Positions 44,103 to 52,403 of a stretch of 64,000 nt of DNA are shown piece after piece. Each line of letters begins with the position of its first letter. Within the stretch, counting starts at the first letter, position 1. Origin of the DNA: Candidatus Izemoplasmatales bacterium (GTDB lineage: Bacteria; Bacillota_I; Bacilli_A; Izemoplasmatales; Hujiaoplasmataceae); contig JAQUZN010000003.1 in the NCBI GenBank assembly GCA_028691315.1, positions 1 to 64,000 of the forward strand, written 5' to 3'. Position numbers and translations under genes: made by a program. Below the pieces are notes generated by a model. The model searched no databases. It was not told the origin of the DNA and saw only the letters and a list, made by a program, of their open reading frames with translations.

Positions 44103-46601
44103 ATGAAAAAAAGTTTATTGTTACTATTTTTCACAATAATTACTTTATTCGGATTCGTTGCTCCAGCAGTTTCAAATCAAACTGTTAATGCAGACGCATC
44201 TGGAAAAATCGTGTTCCATTATGAAAGATGGGATAGTAATTATGATAATGCCGGCCTTTGGGTCTGGGGAACAGGAACAGGTGGAACAGCTGATGGAGTT
44301 GTACCTACTGGAACTGATGCTTTTGGTGCTTATTTTGACTTATTAGTAGGAACTGATGCTGCAAACATTGGTGTCATTCCTTATTCTACTTCGGGAGCCG
44401 AAGGTGATGTTTGGTATAATTTCAAAGACACACTACCAAATGAAGCTGGAGATGACAGAGTTAACTTAGCAATCAGCGATGCTGTAACAACAGCTGCTGC
44501 AGGCGGAGCAACAGTTCATGTTTATTTCTTTAGTGGTTCTGACAGTGTGTTTGCTGCTAGCGCTGACTATGCAAATGTTTTTGTGGTATACTTCACCACT
44601 TCAGAAGTATATGAAGAAAACCTTGGATTACATGCATGGGGCGGATGGTACGCTGATCCTGCTTTAGGATCATTCGGATCATGGGGAACTCCAACACAAA
44701 TTTTTTCAGGAAACTTTGTTACTCCTGAAGGAAAACTTGGAAAAGTTGGTATGGTTCAAGCTTTAGTTGGTACTGAAGCAGCTGACGCAAACTTTATTGT
44801 TTATGCTGGAAACGATGCTACTAAGAAAACCGGAGATGTTACAAATGCAGCCGACGGTCTTGAAGGCGGAGATGTAACTGCAATTTATGTTGCAGGCGAC
44901 ACTTTCGTTGGATTAGACAAAGTCACTTTATATGCTGATTCATCTTTCGCTTTTAAATTTATTCCTTTTTCAAATTCAGATCATGTATTATCTGGAACAT
45001 ACGCTTCAAAACCAGATTCAATATTAGTTAAATTTTCAGCGGAAGTAATCACTGCTTTCAATGATGAAACTCAAGAGCCAACTTATATTGAAACTCAACA
45101 ATATGAAATTACTGGATACAATTATGTATTAAAAGATAATCCAATTACAATTGATGATACTGTTTATGCGGCTTATACACCAACTGATATTCCTGCAAAC
45201 GTAGCAGGACGTGTGGTATTCCATTATCAAAAGTGGGATTCAGACTATAGTTCAGTCGGTTTATGGACTTGGGGAACAGGAACTGATGGTACACAAGCTC
45301 CAGTTGAAAAATCTGGTGTAGATGCATTTGGTGCTGTTATGGTTATCAATGTTGACACTGATGCTGATGCTACAATCGGTATTATTCCTCTTGCAGCAAA
45401 CATCACTCTTGATTCTCGTTGGGATTCTAGAGAAACTCCAGATGGACAACAAATCACATTTGATGTTACACCAATTACAAGTGGAACTACTGATCAAATC
45501 GATGTTTATTATTTCCAAGGTGGATTCCAAACTTATTTTGTAGCCGATCCTACAAAAGCTAACGTTATCGTTCTTTATATGAACAACAATGGTGTTTACA
45601 CAGAAACAACTGGTATTCACAACTGGGCATGGGACGAAAACGCAGTTGGTTGGGGCGAACCTCTTCCAATGATTAATGCTTTTAAATCTCCTGACGGATT
45701 ACAAGGTATTGCTCAATTACTAACAGTTGATCCTGCTAGTATTGCTGATAACCCTGGAATTATCGTTCATGATGGCGATGCTAAATATTCAGGTAATGAT
45801 AACATTCAATTCCAAACAGACGGAACAACATCATATTTTGATGGGATGGCTGCTGGTGATGTAATGGTTATTTATACCGGTGTTTCTGGCGCAGCTGCTG
45901 ATTCTTATTCTTATACTCAAGATCACGATACATTCGTGAATGAATTAATGAATTATGAAAAAGGCGATGCAATTTGGGGTTATGTAACTTATCAAACTCC
46001 AGAATATCCAAGAGTAGCTATTAATATTGATGGATTCTTCCAATTATATAAAGATGGCGTTCTTATTGTAAATGCAATTAAATCTGTTGACTATAATACT
46101 ACTGTTGATTCTATTAATGAATTAGTTCTAGTATTAAATGCGGACTTAGTAAATACTTCAACCTATGAACTACGTTATAATAATGGTGCTGAAGGCCTTG
46201 ATTTGAAAGCTGCTTCTATCGAAGTTAATGTTGATACAACAGCTCCTGTAATTCGTTTTATTTCTGACGTTACCGCTACATCTTATGAAGTTTCAATCGT
46301 TGCTGGCGAAGGCTGGGATACAGCATTATGGCCAGATATGATTGCTACAGATGACAGAGATGGCACAGTTACTGACCGTATTTATGTTAAATCTGGCGAA
46401 GGCACAGTAGACATGAATGAAGTTGGAGCTCATACAGTTGTCTTAACTGTATTTGATGCTTGGGGTAATGAAAGTTCAGTTAATTTAATTATCAACGTTA
46501 CTGCTCCTGCTACAGGCTGCGGAGCAAAAAATGCTTCTATCATTGGAATAGGTTCTTTAGGAATCGTATTATTCTTTGTGACTAGAAAAAAATGGCTATA
46601 G
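44103..46601 (+). CDS. Cell-surface starch-binding protein with duplicated CBM41-type modules
   Basis: 832 residues, no catalytic domain. Signal peptide about 1-30. Two homologous modules, each starting with a PUD/CBM41-like motif: IVFHYERWDSNYDNAGLWVWGTGT (about 35) and VVFHYQKWDSDYSSVGLWTWGTGT (about 365), shown here by VFHYERWDS and VFHYQKWDS. Each is followed by a second beta-domain (VVYFTTSEVY, IVLYMNNNGVY). After about residue 690 comes a DUF5011/Ig-like domain (TTAPVIRF, DRDGTVTDRI) and the APATGC-TM-RKKWL tail. It probably binds alpha-glucan at the surface for the malEFG transporter encoded 21 bases downstream. Confidence 0.85.
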   Translation: MKKSLLLLFFTIITLFGFVAPAVSNQTVNADASGKIVFHYERWDSNYDNAGLWVWGTGTGGTADGVVPTGTDAFGAYFDLLVGTDAANIGVIPYSTSGAEGDVWYNFKDTLPNEAGDDRVNLAISDAVTTAAAGGATVHVYFFSGSDSVFAASADYANVFVVYFTTSEVYEENLGLHAWGGWYADPALGSFGSWGTPTQIFSGNFVTPEGKLGKVGMVQALVGTEAADANFIVYAGNDATKKTGDVTNAADGLEGGDVTAIYVAGDTFVGLDKVTLYADSSFAFKFIPFSNSDHVLSGTYASKPDSILVKFSAEVITAFNDETQEPTYIETQQYEITGYNYVLKDNPITIDDTVYAAYTPTDIPANVAGRVVFHYQKWDSDYSSVGLWTWGTGTDGTQAPVEKSGVDAFGAVMVINVDTDADATIGIIPLAANITLDSRWDSRETPDGQQITFDVTPITSGTTDQIDVYYFQGGFQTYFVADPTKANVIVLYMNNNGVYTETTGIHNWAWDENAVGWGEPLPMINAFKSPDGLQGIAQLLTVDPASIADNPGIIVHDGDAKYSGNDNIQFQTDGTTSYFDGMAAGDVMVIYTGVSGAAADSYSYTQDHDTFVNELMNYEKGDAIWGYVTYQTPEYPRVAINIDGFFQLYKDGVLIVNAIKSVDYNTTVDSINELVLVLNADLVNTSTYELRYNNGAEGLDLKAASIEVNVDTTAPVIRFISDVTATSYEVSIVAGEGWDTALWPDMIATDDRDGTVTDRIYVKSGEGTVDMNEVGAHTVVLTVFDAWGNESSVNLIINVTAPATGCGAKNASIIGIGSLGIVLFFVTRKKWL

Positions 46602-46622
46602 GGATTGAGAGGAGAAAATAAG

Positions 46623-47939
46623 ATGAAAAAATTATTAAGCATATTTGTATCACTTATTGTACTTTTGACTTTAGTAGCTTGTACAACTACTCTTGCAGCA
46701 GATGTAGTTGACTTTAGTTTAAGCCAAGAAAAAGTGACTACAATCACAGTTTGGTTGGATGACTCTGAAGGATTATTTATGGCAGATTTAATTCCTGCTT
46801 TCAATGCTGTTTATCCTAATATTGAAGTTCAATTCCAACACATGGGAGCACTTGACTCTCGTGACAGATTAAAAACTTACGGTGTATCTGGTAATGGTGC
46901 GGATGTATTCATGTTCCCTCATGACCACTTATCACTTGCTATTCTTGAAGATTTGGTTTATCCGCTTCCAAATGAGTTATTCCAATCTTTAAACACAAAA
47001 ATTCTTGATGTTGCAATGGATATTGCTACAGCAGGAACAAGAAATACAACAAATCCAGTATTATATGCAGTACCAATTTCAATTGAATCAATTTTCATTA
47101 TGTATAACAAGACATTAATTAGCGAAGAAGAAGTTGCTAATTTAACTTCTTGGAATGACATTATTGATTATTCAGCTACATTTGCAGCTGCAAATCCTGG
47201 AAAACAATTATTAACTACCAATTCTCATTGGGCTGACAACTATTACATCCAAACAATTTACTCTGCATTTGGTTGGAGACCTCATGGAATCGATGGTATT
47301 GATGCATCTGCAGTTGGATTTGAATCTCAAGCGTTAACAAGTGCATTAACTTGGTTAACTACAGAGTTAAAACCAGTTGTAACAGGAAATAATTCATATA
47401 ACTCTGTAGCTACTTCTTATTTTGAACAAGGTAGCGCAGCAATGATTATTATTGGACCTTGGGCAATTAAGAGCTTTGAAGAAAGACTTGGTGCTGATAA
47501 TTTAGGTGCGATGGCTATGCCTACATTTGACGGTGTTGAAGGTGCTACATATACACCATCTACATTTGCTGGATCACAAATGGTTGCTGTTTACAAATAT
47601 TCACAAAATAAAGAAGCAGCTATTGCCTTTGTACAATTCTTAGCTACTGAAGAAGCTCAACAAATTCTTTATAGAACTTCGAATGACTGTCCAGCTTTAT
47701 TAGACTTATCAGGAATTACAAGTACTTCTGGTACTAATATTACTGATGACAAATATATGAAAGTCATGATTGCTCAACTTCAAACATCTATTCCAATGCC
47801 AACAATTTCTGCTGTTACTTATTATTGGGCTGCAGCTGAAACAATGGTAAAGAATATTTGGGATCAAAACGCAGATATTCAAACAGAACAAAAGAAAGCA
47901 GAAGCTTCTTACTTAGCTTCAAAAGCATTAGGTTCTTAG
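46623..47939 (+). CDS. malE: Maltodextrin-binding lipoprotein of an ABC transporter
   Basis: 438 residues. Start ATG 46623 has GAGAGGAG eight bases before; a TTG at 46605 is in frame but unlikely. Lipobox TLVAC (Cys20). Family 1 extracellular binding protein: TVWLDDSEG, FMFPHDHLS, VPISIESIFIMYNK, MIIIGPWAIKSF, AGSQMVAV and a C-terminal helical region. It should capture maltodextrins for MalF/MalG. The neighbours (CBM41 protein, pullulanase, GH13) support this specificity. The 83-base gap to malF holds a stable hairpin. Confidence 0.92.
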   Translation: MKKLLSIFVSLIVLLTLVACTTTLAADVVDFSLSQEKVTTITVWLDDSEGLFMADLIPAFNAVYPNIEVQFQHMGALDSRDRLKTYGVSGNGADVFMFPHDHLSLAILEDLVYPLPNELFQSLNTKILDVAMDIATAGTRNTTNPVLYAVPISIESIFIMYNKTLISEEEVANLTSWNDIIDYSATFAAANPGKQLLTTNSHWADNYYIQTIYSAFGWRPHGIDGIDASAVGFESQALTSALTWLTTELKPVVTGNNSYNSVATSYFEQGSAAMIIIGPWAIKSFEERLGADNLGAMAMPTFDGVEGATYTPSTFAGSQMVAVYKYSQNKEAAIAFVQFLATEEAQQILYRTSNDCPALLDLSGITSTSGTNITDDKYMKVMIAQLQTSIPMPTISAVTYYWAAAETMVKNIWDQNADIQTEQKKAEASYLASKALGS

Positions 47940-47962
47940 TAGCCGTTTAAATTAGGTTAGTT

Positions 47963-47989
47963 GGCCTTCGCAAGGAGGCCTTCTTTCTT
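47963..47989 (+). other. Hairpin with GCAA tetraloop between malE and malF
   Basis: GGCCTTC (47963-47969), GCAA loop, GGAGGCC (47974-47980): a 7-bp stem with one G-T pair capped by a GNRA loop, then TTCTTTCTT. It could be a partial terminator or 3'-end protector giving more MalE than MalF/MalG. Confidence 0.7.
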
Positions 47990-48022
47990 AATATTTAAAG
48001 CGCATTTTTTAAGGAGAAGACT

Positions 48023-50476
48023 ATGAGAAACAAAGCAAAACATGTTTTTAAGGGAGTTGCTTCCGGAATAATTCCTGGCCTAGGTCAGGTTTTTAACAAA
48101 CAATTTCTAAAAGGTATTTTTTTCTTTTTCTTCTTTGCCTTGTTTGTATTCGTTGAACTTGGAACTAGCCATTATTTCACTACTGTAAATCCTTATGATA
48201 AGTTATCAAAAGAAACTGGAGAATTATTTTCAGATAACTTCTCAAAAAGTTTTTATGATCGATATATGTATGATAAAAGTGAAGGATTAGTTAATTTTCC
48301 TGATTTTGAAGCATATTATGCCACAGTTTCAGAAGACGGATTTTCTATGCAAGAGTTAATTGATTACACGGCACAAGAAATTGTAAGTGCTTCAACTTCT
48401 AAGTATTTTTTGTTGATTCCAGATATCGTTTCTACTGGAACAAATGCCTTAAAAACATCTGATAGCGGCATTTCGAGACCCACAGACTTACTAATTGGGA
48501 CAGACGATTCGACGATTGAGTCAATGAATTTTAGGACAATTATTCAAGGTGTTACTATTTATAGTGATGCAAACAATGTTGAATATTATAAAGTGATCAC
48601 AGGTGAAGGTGATACAAGAGTTGAGACTTTTGTAAATGTTAATAACCCTAATGATACGCTTTCTAATGCCGATGGATTTGTGGTTTCCGCGAGAACATCA
48701 GCTTTATTTTATAATCCAGCAACGAAAACTGTATACATTCGTTCTACGACAAGTAGTAGTGTTTTAGGAACCGCGACTTATCATTATACAAATATCATTG
48801 ATAGTTCAGATTTTATCGACGCGACTGATTCTAACACCGGTGCTGAAATTGCAGCGCTTAAGTCGTTGACTGTAAAAGGAGAAATCGTTTACGATGAATC
48901 CAATACAATCTATGTAAGATATGTTCCAGAACTCAATTATCAAATGGTTCATGGTTATAACGGGACCGCATTTACTTATTATTTAAGAGATTTTATCACA
49001 TCAAGATATAGTGCGAACACAAGTTATGATTCAGGAAATTTTAATCGTTTCTTATTGGAAGTGTATTTTTCGGTAAATCCGGAATTAAGAACTCAGTTCG
49101 AAAACTCGTATTACAATTTCTTTTATGATAAAGCAGGATTTTTCGTAAAAGGAATTTGGTCGATTATCACCTTAGGAACGACTGAAAAAGTAACTTATGA
49201 ATACAAAGCTTTACATGATCCACTAAAATCAGTTTCATTTACTCAAGATGGTATTACTTATGCACCTGTACAGGGCATCTTAGATGAAACACCACTGCTT
49301 GGGCATGTTTCTGGTTATTTATTAATTCAAGGTTTAATTTCAACCTTGTTATTGGCTTATTATTTCTTAATTTGGTATATGTCCATTCGAGATGCATATA
49401 AAACAAGTTTAAAATATGAAGAAACTGGTGAATTTGTCAAAGATACCCAGTGGTTTAAAGATGCATATGCACATGGCTTTGAATATATCATGATCTTCCC
49501 AGCGCTCTTTGTCATTACCTTTATTTCGGTGATGCCTATTCTCTTTGGATTCTTAGTTGCGTTTACTAGTTACAGTGGATTTGACTCGGATTCAGGATTA
49601 TTTAGTTGGGTAGGTTTTTATAATTTTTCAAGAATCTTTACTTTCGGCGCAGGTATTCCGTTTGGAGAAACCTTCTGGAAAGTCTTTATTTGGACGGTTA
49701 TCTGGGCTGTTTTTTCAACCGCTACTGTATTCTTTGGCGGTATGTTCCAAGCGCTCATTATCAGTTCAGAAAGAGTACCTTTCAAGAAGTTCTGGCGGAC
49801 AATATTAATTCTTCCTTGGGCCGTTCCGGCGTTAATATCACAAATGGCATTTTCAATTATCTTTAGTGATAACGGGGTTATGAATTCCATCTTGCATAAT
49901 GTAGGATTGATTGATAAGTTTAAAGAATGGGGAATCATTGCCGTTAACTATGACGGATTAAGTGCTTTACAGAAAATCTTCTACTTAGGTCAGGACACTG
50001 TCCAGTGGTTTGATAATGCCTATAATATTTGGTTTGTTCGTATTGCATTAATTATTATTAATATGTGGCTTGGTGTTCCTTACTTTATGGCATTAATGAC
50101 GAGTATTATGACTTCTATTGATAAGACGCTGTATGAGGCCGCAGATATTGATGGAGCATCTAAAAATCAAAAATTTAAATTTATTACTTTCCCACTTATT
50201 ATGTATTCTACCGCGCCAATCTTAGTCATGTCCTTTTCGGGGAACTTTAACAACTTTGGGGTCATCTACTTTATCACCCAAGGTGGTACTGGGGCCGGTG
50301 ACATTGATACCGCGTTTGCGGGAAGCACGGATATTTTAATTACTTGGATGTATACATTAACGGTTAGTAAGAAAGTATACAACATGGCTTCGGTATTTTC
50401 TATTTTAATCTTCATCATTGTTGGCTCTGTAGCAGCGTGGAATTTTTCACAAACTCGAGCTTTTAAGGAGGATTAA
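48023..50476 (+). CDS. malF: Maltodextrin ABC permease MalF with a very large extracytoplasmic domain
   Basis: 817 residues, against about 430-515 for most MalF proteins. The N-terminal GIIPGLGQVFNKQF and TM1 (about 32-52) precede a predicted outside domain of about residues 53-428, then TM2 (about 430-455) and the conserved permease core with the EAA loop EAADIDGASKNQKFKFITFPL. Like the E. coli MalF P2 loop, an outside domain between early TMs could bind MalE, but this one is about twice as large and I recognise no domain in it. Codon use looks like its neighbours. Confidence 0.9.
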   Translation: MRNKAKHVFKGVASGIIPGLGQVFNKQFLKGIFFFFFFALFVFVELGTSHYFTTVNPYDKLSKETGELFSDNFSKSFYDRYMYDKSEGLVNFPDFEAYYATVSEDGFSMQELIDYTAQEIVSASTSKYFLLIPDIVSTGTNALKTSDSGISRPTDLLIGTDDSTIESMNFRTIIQGVTIYSDANNVEYYKVITGEGDTRVETFVNVNNPNDTLSNADGFVVSARTSALFYNPATKTVYIRSTTSSSVLGTATYHYTNIIDSSDFIDATDSNTGAEIAALKSLTVKGEIVYDESNTIYVRYVPELNYQMVHGYNGTAFTYYLRDFITSRYSANTSYDSGNFNRFLLEVYFSVNPELRTQFENSYYNFFYDKAGFFVKGIWSIITLGTTEKVTYEYKALHDPLKSVSFTQDGITYAPVQGILDETPLLGHVSGYLLIQGLISTLLLAYYFLIWYMSIRDAYKTSLKYEETGEFVKDTQWFKDAYAHGFEYIMIFPALFVITFISVMPILFGFLVAFTSYSGFDSDSGLFSWVGFYNFSRIFTFGAGIPFGETFWKVFIWTVIWAVFSTATVFFGGMFQALIISSERVPFKKFWRTILILPWAVPALISQMAFSIIFSDNGVMNSILHNVGLIDKFKEWGIIAVNYDGLSALQKIFYLGQDTVQWFDNAYNIWFVRIALIIINMWLGVPYFMALMTSIMTSIDKTLYEAADIDGASKNQKFKFITFPLIMYSTAPILVMSFSGNFNNFGVIYFITQGGTGAGDIDTAFAGSTDILITWMYTLTVSKKVYNMASVFSILIFIIVGSVAAWNFSQTRAFKED

Positions 50477-50478
50477 TC

Positions 50479-51540
50479 ATGACAATTTTCTTTATTGGAT
50501 TCTTTGCATTCCTTTTCATTTTTACCCAAAGTTCAGTTTGTGCTGGTATTTATGATAAAAAAGGTTATATTAAGACAAAGGGAGCATTTATTGGATTAAT
50601 TCCTGTGTTTGGCGTATTTTATGCCCTACATTTACCAAGCAAAAAACAAATATTTAAAGGCACTTTAAAGAGTGTTATAGGTTTCAAAGAAATATTGATG
50701 AAACTATTAACATTTTTTGAACTTTCAGTAGCACTTGTTGCAGTACTGTTTCCAATTATCTATCTAATTGGATCTTCGTTTACGAACATTGATTCTTTCT
50801 CGACATTATTATGGCCAAGTAAAGAATTGTTTACTCTAACGAATTACCAAAAATTATTTTCAGACACAAACTTTCCAATTTGGTATAAAAATACCCTTAT
50901 AATCGCAGTTTTAAATACGATTTTAGGCGTTATTTTCATTACTGGCGCAGGTTATGTATTTGCAAGGTTCAAATTTAAAGGTAAAAAAGCCGGTTTAATG
51001 ACTATTCTTGTATTACAAGTATTCCCTTCATTTATGGGATTAATTGCAATGTTTACATTATTCCAAGTATTCGGTTTATTAGGAAAACCAACATGGTTGA
51101 CGATTTTATATGTAGGTGGATCCATTCCTGGTAACATTTGGTTAATCAAAGGATATTTATCGCAAATACCTAAGGACCTTGATGAATCTGCTATGTTAGA
51201 TGGTGCTAGCAAAGCACAGATTTTCTTTAAAATAATATTACCACTATCTGTACCGATTTTATCATTCGTGGCTGTAGGTCAATTTATGGCTCCATGGATG
51301 GATTACATGTTACCAAAATATTTACTAGACGTACAACTTGCCGGACAAACCGGTACCGATCTTGTTTCAAAACAATGGACTTTGGCAGTAGGATTATTCT
51401 CTTTAATTTCTGATAATACGCCTGAGTTTACCAAGTTTGCGGCAGGAGCTTTAATTGTTGCGGTTCCAATTACCATTCTCTATATGGTGTTCCAACGTTA
51501 CTTAATCGAAGGAATTATGGCTGGAGCAACAAAAGGTTAA
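50479..51540 (+). CDS. malG: Maltodextrin ABC permease MalG
   Basis: 353 residues, longer than the usual 280 because of an N-terminal extension of about 70 residues with one or two extra TMs. The core has IGSSFTNIDSF, the YQKLFSDTN segment and the EAA loop DESAMLDGASKAQIFFKIILPLSVP. It pairs with MalF to form the import channel. It starts 2 bases after malF and is followed by a terminator. No MalK/MsmX ATPase gene is in the window, so the ATPase must be encoded elsewhere, possibly shared. Confidence 0.93.
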   Translation: MTIFFIGFFAFLFIFTQSSVCAGIYDKKGYIKTKGAFIGLIPVFGVFYALHLPSKKQIFKGTLKSVIGFKEILMKLLTFFELSVALVAVLFPIIYLIGSSFTNIDSFSTLLWPSKELFTLTNYQKLFSDTNFPIWYKNTLIIAVLNTILGVIFITGAGYVFARFKFKGKKAGLMTILVLQVFPSFMGLIAMFTLFQVFGLLGKPTWLTILYVGGSIPGNIWLIKGYLSQIPKDLDESAMLDGASKAQIFFKIILPLSVPILSFVAVGQFMAPWMDYMLPKYLLDVQLAGQTGTDLVSKQWTLAVGLFSLISDNTPEFTKFAAGALIVAVPITILYMVFQRYLIEGIMAGATKG

Positions 51541-51550
51541 TATTAAAGGT

Positions 51551-51584
51551 TTAAGGAATGATAATTCATTCCTTTTTCTTTTTT
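51551..51584 (+). terminator. Terminator of the CBM41-malEFG operon
   Basis: AAGGAATG (51553-51560) pairs with CATTCCTT (51567-51574) around a 6-base loop, followed by a T-rich run. Confidence 0.85.
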
Positions 51585-51590
51585 ACTTTG

Positions 51591-51599
51591 TGATATAAT
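51591..51599 (+). promoter_or_regulatory. Extended -10 promoter upstream of lgt
   Basis: TGA-TATAAT, 22 bases before the ATG at 51621; AAGGAG is the ribosome site. The -35 is weak. Confidence 0.55.
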
Positions 51600-51620
51600 A
51601 TTCAATAAGGAGTTGATGAA

Positions 51621-52403
51621 ATGTATCCTTATTTATGGAAAGAAGTGCTTGGTTATACAATTCCCATGTACAACTTAATGATTGCAATCGGTATCTTTTT
51701 TATGCTTGTTTATGTCGCAAGAAGATTTGAAAAAACAGATGGTTTTTCTAGACGAGAAGCGAATAAACTACTCATATTTATTGCAATTAGTTTAGGCGCC
51801 GCTTTATTCATATCGTATCTATCTGATGGCATCTTTCATTCGATTGAAGAAGGTGAGAGTGCATTTGGGTCGATTACTTTTCTTGGCGGATTGATTGGCG
51901 GACTAGTATGTTTTATATTACTAGTGAAACTTGGTGACAAAGAACAAAAAAATCAATTACCTAAAATCTTAAACACAATCATTACTGGTGTGGTTTTAGC
52001 ACATGCCTTTGGTCGTATTGGATGTACGTTTGCTGGGTGCTGCTACGGCATTCCTACAGATTCTTTTTTAGGAGTATCATTTCCAAGTGGCGCATCCAAC
52101 GGTGTAGTAGTTTATCCAACACAGTTATTTGAAGCGATTTTCTTATTCGGATTATTTTTTGCACTAAATAAAGTAAAATCCTTTAAAAATATCGAATTTC
52201 AAGTATACCTTATTGGATATGGTACTTGGCGTTTCTTAATTGAATTTATTAGAGGCGATGACCGTGGAGAATTCTTAAGTTTCATCAAAGGAACTTACTC
52301 TAATTATCCAACCCCTTCGCAATACTTTAGTATCATATTAGTTGCGATAGGAATTTATCTATTAATTAAAAACAAAAAAAGAAAGCTGATTGGTTATGAA
52401 TAA
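51621..52403 (+). CDS. lgt: Prolipoprotein diacylglyceryl transferase family protein (Lgt, Cys-rich variant)
   Basis: 260 residues with about seven TMs. The Lgt signature region reads HAFGRIGCTFAGCCYG instead of the common GRxGNFxNxExxG: the invariant Arg remains but the Asn and Glu positions differ and three Cys appear. YPTQLFEA and RFLIEFIRGDDRG match the C-terminal Lgt motifs. Several lipoproteins in the window need an Lgt, and this may be it, but the altered motif also fits an Lgt paralogue of unknown substrate. The next gene starts inside its last codons. Confidence 0.8.
   Translation: MYPYLWKEVLGYTIPMYNLMIAIGIFFMLVYVARRFEKTDGFSRREANKLLIFIAISLGAALFISYLSDGIFHSIEEGESAFGSITFLGGLIGGLVCFILLVKLGDKEQKNQLPKILNTIITGVVLAHAFGRIGCTFAGCCYGIPTDSFLGVSFPSGASNGVVVYPTQLFEAIFLFGLFFALNKVKSFKNIEFQVYLIGYGTWRFLIEFIRGDDRGEFLSFIKGTYSNYPTPSQYFSIILVAIGIYLLIKNKKRKLIGYE

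Noticed and set aside
45145-45620. Several overlapping minus-strand frames inside the CBM41 protein gene
   Set aside because: They are shadows of a long, well-supported plus-strand gene; none has a ribosome site or family resemblance.
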